A stretch of DNA of 64,000 bases, taken from RGIG3009 sp045630285. Lineage in GTDB: Bacteria; Bacillota; Clostridia; Oscillospirales; Acutalibacteraceae. The stretch spans positions 6,383 through 70,382 of the forward strand of contig JAZQSX010000032.1 in NCBI GenBank assembly GCA_045630285.1. The letters are read 5' to 3'. Shown here in pieces: positions 60,542 to 64,000 of the stretch. A program made the translations under genes and the position numbers. The first letter of the stretch is position 1; every line of letters starts with the position of its first letter. The notes beneath the pieces were generated by a model. The model saw only the letters and a program-made list of their open reading frames with translations, ran no database searches and was not told the DNA's origin.

Positions 60542-62353
60542 TTATTTCTCTGCGTTACGCTTTTTCAGTACGATCAACACGACCACAAGTGCTCCCACAG
60601 CAACACCTGCACCCGCCGCAACCAGAAGGATAACCGTTGTTTCATCGGAGCCTTCTTCGTTGTTGCTTTGCTGCTCGGAAAGCGTGTCTTTGGAGGGCAT
60701 GCTCTCCAATGTCGGATGGCTGACCGATACCGTTGTCGTCGCATCCGTCGGTACGGACGAGCTCGTCGGGGATGTCTCGTCCGCGGGCGGCACCGTGGGC
60801 GCTGTGTCCTCCGGCGTCGTTACGTCACCCGTAGTCACCGTCGTTGACGTGATAGGAGTCGAACCCACTGCACTCGTCACCGTAGAAGCGGTCGTACCGG
60901 TCGGCTTTGCGGTACCGGAACCGGTTGCTGACGGCACCGTCGTCGTAGCGGTCGTGGAGGTCGTTGCCGTACCCTTCGTCGTGGTTGTCGTTTTGGTCGT
61001 GGTAGGCGTTTTCGTCGTCGTGATTGTGGTAGTCGTGGTCGTTGCGCCACGCACCGTTACACTGGTCGCCATACTGGCGCCCCCTGCCGCCGTATCTGCC
61101 GTTTCCGCCTTGCGCTGGTAAAACGTATAGGTGCCGGCAGTCAAGCCCGAAAACGTCGGGCTCGATTGCCACGTCTTACCGTCTCGGCTGTATTCGTAGC
61201 CTGCCATCGCCTGCAAGGTAACCGTATCATCCTTTGCGCTCTGCACCGTGGGCGCAGGCATCATCAGCTTGCGAATATAGGCAGACAGATCGTTTGCAAA
61301 CGAGGTGTGACCGGAAACGTTCGGATGCCCGTTGCCACCGCTGTTATTCTGCGTCAAGCGCAATTCGTATATCCCGGCATTGGCGCCGCCCGCCTCGGCC
61401 ACCACTTCTTGGATCAGCGAAGAAGAGGACGACAGCATCATACCGTGGATCCACACGATCTTCGCATGGGGATTCTTTTGGCGAACAGTCGCCAGCATCG
61501 TTGCGAAGCCCTGCTTCACATCGCTCAAGCTCATACCGAAATTCGAGTAGCGGTTCATATCGTTGGTACCAAGGGCCAGTACGACCACGTCCGGCTGACG
61601 GGCAAAATCGTAAGCCGTTGTGTTATCCTTGGGATACCGAAGCTTAGGATACGCCGTATTCATCGTATACGGCTGCCACCCCACCGATGCGCCAATACCC
61701 TGCACGGCAACCAGCGAGAAATCCGCTCCCAATTTGTTGTGAGCCGTCATATAAGCGTATCCCTGCATGGCATTGGTATACAACGGCGTCCCTGAATTGG
61801 CAGTGGAGGACACCGCCAGATTGCCATAGGCCGTCGTGATCGAGTCGCCGACGAACTCAATATACAACGCATTTTTCTTCGGTGCTTCCAGCAATGTACC
61901 GTTCAGCGAAACACCGTTGACACTTACTACAGAACCGATCTCACTTTGACGGTACAATTCAAAATGATGTATCCCCTCAGACAAACCGGAGGCGATTTTC
62001 ACCTTTTGCACACCCGTTTCCGTCAAGCGACAGGCAGCTCTTCCTTTTTCGACGCCGTCAACAATCACCGTAAAGAAGCATCCGCCGGTTTCGCCCGTAT
62101 TGACCGAATCCACCTGAAAGGTGACGTACACGTCTCCCGAGCAATTCGCCGAAAACTCAAAACCCGAGGCACTCCAATCCAAATACAGTCGGTTGGATGT
62201 TTTGTAGATGCGTCCCTGCGTTTTGTAATGTCCCGTCATTTCGGACAACGTGTACTCCGTCTCGGAAGCGGCCGTCACCGTCATCGGACAAAGCACCAGC
62301 GGAATCATCAAGCACGCCATACCAATCATCGCCAAGCCCTTTCGTATCTTCAT
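60542..62353 (-). CDS. Membrane-anchored SGNH/CE2-like carbohydrate esterase
   Basis: 603 residues. Signal peptide (~1-28), an N-terminal beta-sandwich (~35-155), then an SGNH domain with catalytic Ser171 in IEFVGDSITTAYGN, GTNDMNR at 262-268, and GGNGHPNVSGHTSFANDL with His342; this arrangement resembles CE2 acetyl esterases, which de-acetylate plant polysaccharides. A small beta module (~370-430) follows, then a Thr/Ser-rich linker (~435-560) and one C-terminal transmembrane helix with a KKR tail, so it is surface-anchored. ATG 62353 has AGGAGG upstream; TTG at 62362 is too close. Divergent from the AraC gene, its likely regulator. Confidence 0.87.
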   Translation of the reverse strand: MKIRKGLAMIGMACLMIPLVLCPMTVTAASETEYTLSEMTGHYKTQGRIYKTSNRLYLDWSASGFEFSANCSGDVYVTFQVDSVNTGETGGCFFTVIVDGVEKGRAACRLTETGVQKVKIASGLSEGIHHFELYRQSEIGSVVSVNGVSLNGTLLEAPKKNALYIEFVGDSITTAYGNLAVSSTANSGTPLYTNAMQGYAYMTAHNKLGADFSLVAVQGIGASVGWQPYTMNTAYPKLRYPKDNTTAYDFARQPDVVVLALGTNDMNRYSNFGMSLSDVKQGFATMLATVRQKNPHAKIVWIHGMMLSSSSSLIQEVVAEAGGANAGIYELRLTQNNSGGNGHPNVSGHTSFANDLSAYIRKLMMPAPTVQSAKDDTVTLQAMAGYEYSRDGKTWQSSPTFSGLTAGTYTFYQRKAETADTAAGGASMATSVTVRGATTTTTTITTTKTPTTTKTTTTTKGTATTSTTATTTVPSATGSGTAKPTGTTASTVTSAVGSTPITSTTVTTGDVTTPEDTAPTVPPADETSPTSSSVPTDATTTVSVSHPTLESMPSKDTLSEQQSNNEEGSDETTVILLVAAGAGVAVGALVVVLIVLKKRNAEK

Positions 62354-62456
62354 AAAAATCAACCTCCTATCGGTTCCTTTACGCTCATTTTATCAAAAAA
62401 AGGGCCGTTACTATAGGGAAAAAACTATAAAAACATAGATTTTTTTGTGATTTTAT

Positions 62457-62485
62457 TTGATTTTTTCGCCGATTTTATATACAAT
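62457..62485 (+). promoter_or_regulatory. Promoter of the AraC gene at 62504
   Basis: TTGATT (62457-62462) and TACAAT (62480-62485), 17-base spacer, just before GGAGG and the ATG. Confidence 0.75.
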
Positions 62486-62503
62486 TTCTTTGGAGGCGAT
62501 GTT

Positions 62504-63826
62504 ATGGCTGTACAACCGTTCACGGCGCGCTATACCACTCTTGAGTTGTACCTGAAGCACCTTTCTTTTGAGCCGTACACGACATATACGCTGTCCTTGG
62601 ACACGCTTGGCGGAGAAATGGAGCTGTTTTTTCAACAACAAATTCTTGGAGGCGGCGTCAAATACATTCCTCCGGCGGAGGTCTGGACACCCATTCGCTT
62701 CACCTTTACCACCGGCAGGGAGGTAACCCACCTCGGGAATTGGGGTATCTGTTTTGTGAAAACCGCTTGGCCTTGGCACGCCTATGGCGGCACGTATGGC
62801 ACAACGTATGTGGATAACGTCCGTCTACGTAACGATCTTACCGGGGAAACGCTGCTTTTTGGCGGCGATTTTGAGGAAAACTACGACTCCTCCGCGTACG
62901 ACCTCCACTGGCGCCCCGCTGTATTTCACGGCGGCGCAGCGTTGGGGGTAACGATCGTGGAGGACCCGCTGGACCGCACCAACCACTGCCTCCGTTTCCC
63001 CGAGACCATCCATTCAACCGCCTATCCTCTCTCGCTTCCTCTGCAGGCCCACTGCTTCGGCCACTTCGCCGCTCTGGAGCGGGATATACGCTGTATCGAG
63101 TTTTACGGACGCCCGCAGCACCGTTTTCTGCTGGTAGAACGGGGACGTATCACCGTGGAAATGGGCGAAATGGTGTGGACTGTTCCCGCCGGCGGTATGA
63201 TCTGTCTCCCGCCGCACACGCCCTATCGATACACCTACCATTGCGGAGAAAACACCTCCTATTATTGGCTGGCTGTATCAGGTAAGCATCTGCCCCTCGT
63301 TTTGGAAACCCTGCAGCTGACCACTCCCCGACCGATAAACCTTCCCCGCATCGAAGCCCTCAATGCTTTTATTAACGCTATGCTGCAAGCCGATTCGAAG
63401 GCAAAAACGTATCCGTACGTCGTCAGCGGTGAACTGCAACTATTTTTGGGAGAACTGGAGCAGCAGCTTGCGCCAAAGTTTGCTGAAACTAAACACCAAA
63501 AGCTCTTGCGCAGAATTGCAAAGCGGCTGCACGATCATCCCGAAACAACGCCGGAAAACAAGGCTCTTGCCGCCGAATGCGGTCTCAGTGAAACCTATTT
63601 TATTCGCTTGTTCAAGCAGGAAATCGGCATATCCCCACACCAATGCCGTCTGCAGGCACTGGTACAAAAAGCCTGTGAACGCCTAATTGAAACGCAAGAT
63701 TCCGTGCAGGAGATCGCCTATTCGCTCGGCTTTGACGATCCGCTGTATTTTAGTCGTGTTTTTCGATCAATCTGCGGCATTTCCCCACGGGAATACCGCA
63801 AAACAAAAAAAGAGCCCCTCATGTAA
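62504..63826 (+). CDS. AraC family regulator with a carbohydrate-binding-like N-terminus
   Basis: 440 residues, much longer than a usual AraC protein. Residues ~1-165 form a beta-rich region with TTYTLSLDTLGG, VDNVRLRND and TLLFGGDFEENYD: these look like the beginnings and ends of CBM4/9-like jelly-roll modules. Residues ~185-260 resemble a cupin (HRFLLVERGRITVEMGEMVW and CLPPHTPYRYTYHCG). Residues ~335-435 hold two HTH motifs and the GISPREYR ending. It is divergent from the surface esterase and probably controls it. The N-terminal domain is a guess by shape. ATG 62504 with GGAGG seven bases upstream. Confidence 0.82.
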   Translation: MAVQPFTARYTTLELYLKHLSFEPYTTYTLSLDTLGGEMELFFQQQILGGGVKYIPPAEVWTPIRFTFTTGREVTHLGNWGICFVKTAWPWHAYGGTYGTTYVDNVRLRNDLTGETLLFGGDFEENYDSSAYDLHWRPAVFHGGAALGVTIVEDPLDRTNHCLRFPETIHSTAYPLSLPLQAHCFGHFAALERDIRCIEFYGRPQHRFLLVERGRITVEMGEMVWTVPAGGMICLPPHTPYRYTYHCGENTSYYWLAVSGKHLPLVLETLQLTTPRPINLPRIEALNAFINAMLQADSKAKTYPYVVSGELQLFLGELEQQLAPKFAETKHQKLLRRIAKRLHDHPETTPENKALAAECGLSETYFIRLFKQEIGISPHQCRLQALVQKACERLIETQDSVQEIAYSLGFDDPLYFSRVFRSICGISPREYRKTKKEPLM

Positions 63827-63837
63827 CTGGAGCTCTT
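63810..63837 (+). terminator. Weak hairpin after the AraC gene
   Basis: AAGAGC and GCTCTT (63810-63815 with 63832-63837) can pair around the end of the gene, with extra CC/GG pairing, followed by CTTGTG. It includes the stop codon and lacks a good T-run, so termination is uncertain. Confidence 0.35.
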
Positions 63838-63874
63838 CTTGTGCGGATTAAACACTTGTCAAACGCCAAGTGTC

Positions 63875-63922
63875 ACACAAAACAAACCTCCGACGAAAGA
63901 ACGTCGGAGGTTTGTTTTGTGT
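63875..63922 (-). terminator. Strong terminator of the rRNA operon
   Basis: A perfect 21-bp stem (63875-63895 with 63902-63922) and 6-base loop immediately after the 5S rRNA 3' end on the minus strand. A second small inverted repeat (ACACTTG 63852-63858 with CAAGTGT 63867-63873) lies just beyond. Confidence 0.92.
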
Positions 63923-64000
63923 TGGCGTCTACCTATCTTCCCGGGCCGCTACCAGCCAAGTATTGTCAGCGCAAGTGAGCTTAACTGCCGTGTTCGGGAT
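63921..64000 (-). rRNA. rrf: 5S ribosomal RNA, 3' part
   Basis: The minus strand reads ATCCCGAACACGGCAGTTAA then GCTCACTTGCGCTGACAATA and continues to GGGAAGATAGGTAGACGCCA, the conserved 5S sequence from loop B to the 3' end. About 80 of ~117 bases are present; the 5' end and the rest of the rRNA operon lie beyond the right edge. The exact 3' end is approximate and abuts the terminator stem. Confidence 0.95.

Noticed and set aside
60900..61060. Simple-sequence repeat in the surface esterase gene.
   Set aside because: It encodes a Thr/Ser-rich stalk; it is low complexity but not a perfect microsatellite.

Overview
The window is a 64 kb chromosomal segment of a Firmicute (Bacillota), most likely class Clostridia near the Oscillospiraceae/Ruminococcaceae. 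The evidence is AGGAGG-type ribosome-binding sites, sigma-A promoters, an HPr with both His15 and Ser46, HrcA/CIRCE control, the sepF-ylmH-divIVA-ileS-lspA-rluD order, the ylxM-ffh-rpsP-khpA-rimM-trmD order and a tetrahydrofolate riboswitch. Most of it is core chromosome. I saw no insertion sequence, prophage, CRISPR array or tRNA, and no gene-free stretch longer than 300 bases.

Layout. 1-2.7 kb (+): a Cthe_2159-type surface lipoprotein and an AraC regulator. 2.7-7.0 kb (-): a small lipoprotein, the ADP/ATP-dependent NAD(P)H-hydrate dehydratase, a DUF6106-like membrane protein, uvrC, and ptsH with its own promoter. 7.2-10.9 kb (-): the SRP/ribosome operon ylxM-ffh-rpsP-khpA-rimM-trmD behind a consensus promoter. 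10.9-14.1 kb (-): sodium-pump decarboxylase beta and gamma subunits, proS and a zinc-ribbon microprotein. 14.2-20.1 kb (-): the CIRCE-controlled hrcA-grpE-dnaK-dnaJ chaperone operon followed by an AI-2E family permease.

20.2-31.1 kb: a small + strand gene, then a minus-strand run DEAD-box helicase - lepA - guaB - ATP-grasp ligase - asnB. A THF riboswitch, folT and a 709-residue TIR-domain protein follow. The TIR protein is the standout gene. It joins a zinc ribbon, a helical module, a TIR domain, a charged coiled coil, five RCC1-like repeats and a second zinc ribbon. It starts 22 bases after folT, so it is probably on the riboswitch-controlled transcript.

31.2-39.4 kb: a BofC-C-like anchored protein (-), then + strand units for a class A penicillin-binding protein, an HTH-ACT protein with hom and lysC, a DUF6472-like protein with hemW, and an alpha/beta hydrolase. 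39.4-54.9 kb: one very long minus-strand operon, miaB-ylbF-mutS-mutL-miaA-hlyD-like-yggS-sepF-ylmH-divIVA-ileS-lspA-rluD, combining tRNA modification, mismatch repair and cell division. 55-56.5 kb: murC (+), divergent from that operon. 56.5-60.4 kb (-): metF, a free-standing methionine synthase activation protein and a cobalamin-dependent methionine synthase lacking that domain, joined by ATGA overlaps. 60.5-63.8 kb: an anchored SGNH/CE2-like esterase divergent from an AraC regulator with an unusual carbohydrate-binding-like N-terminal region. The right edge holds the 3' part of a 5S rRNA on the minus strand, so an rRNA operon lies just outside.

Coordinates follow the start codons best supported by ribosome-binding sites. 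All functional calls rest on motif and family recognition by eye; no database search was run.
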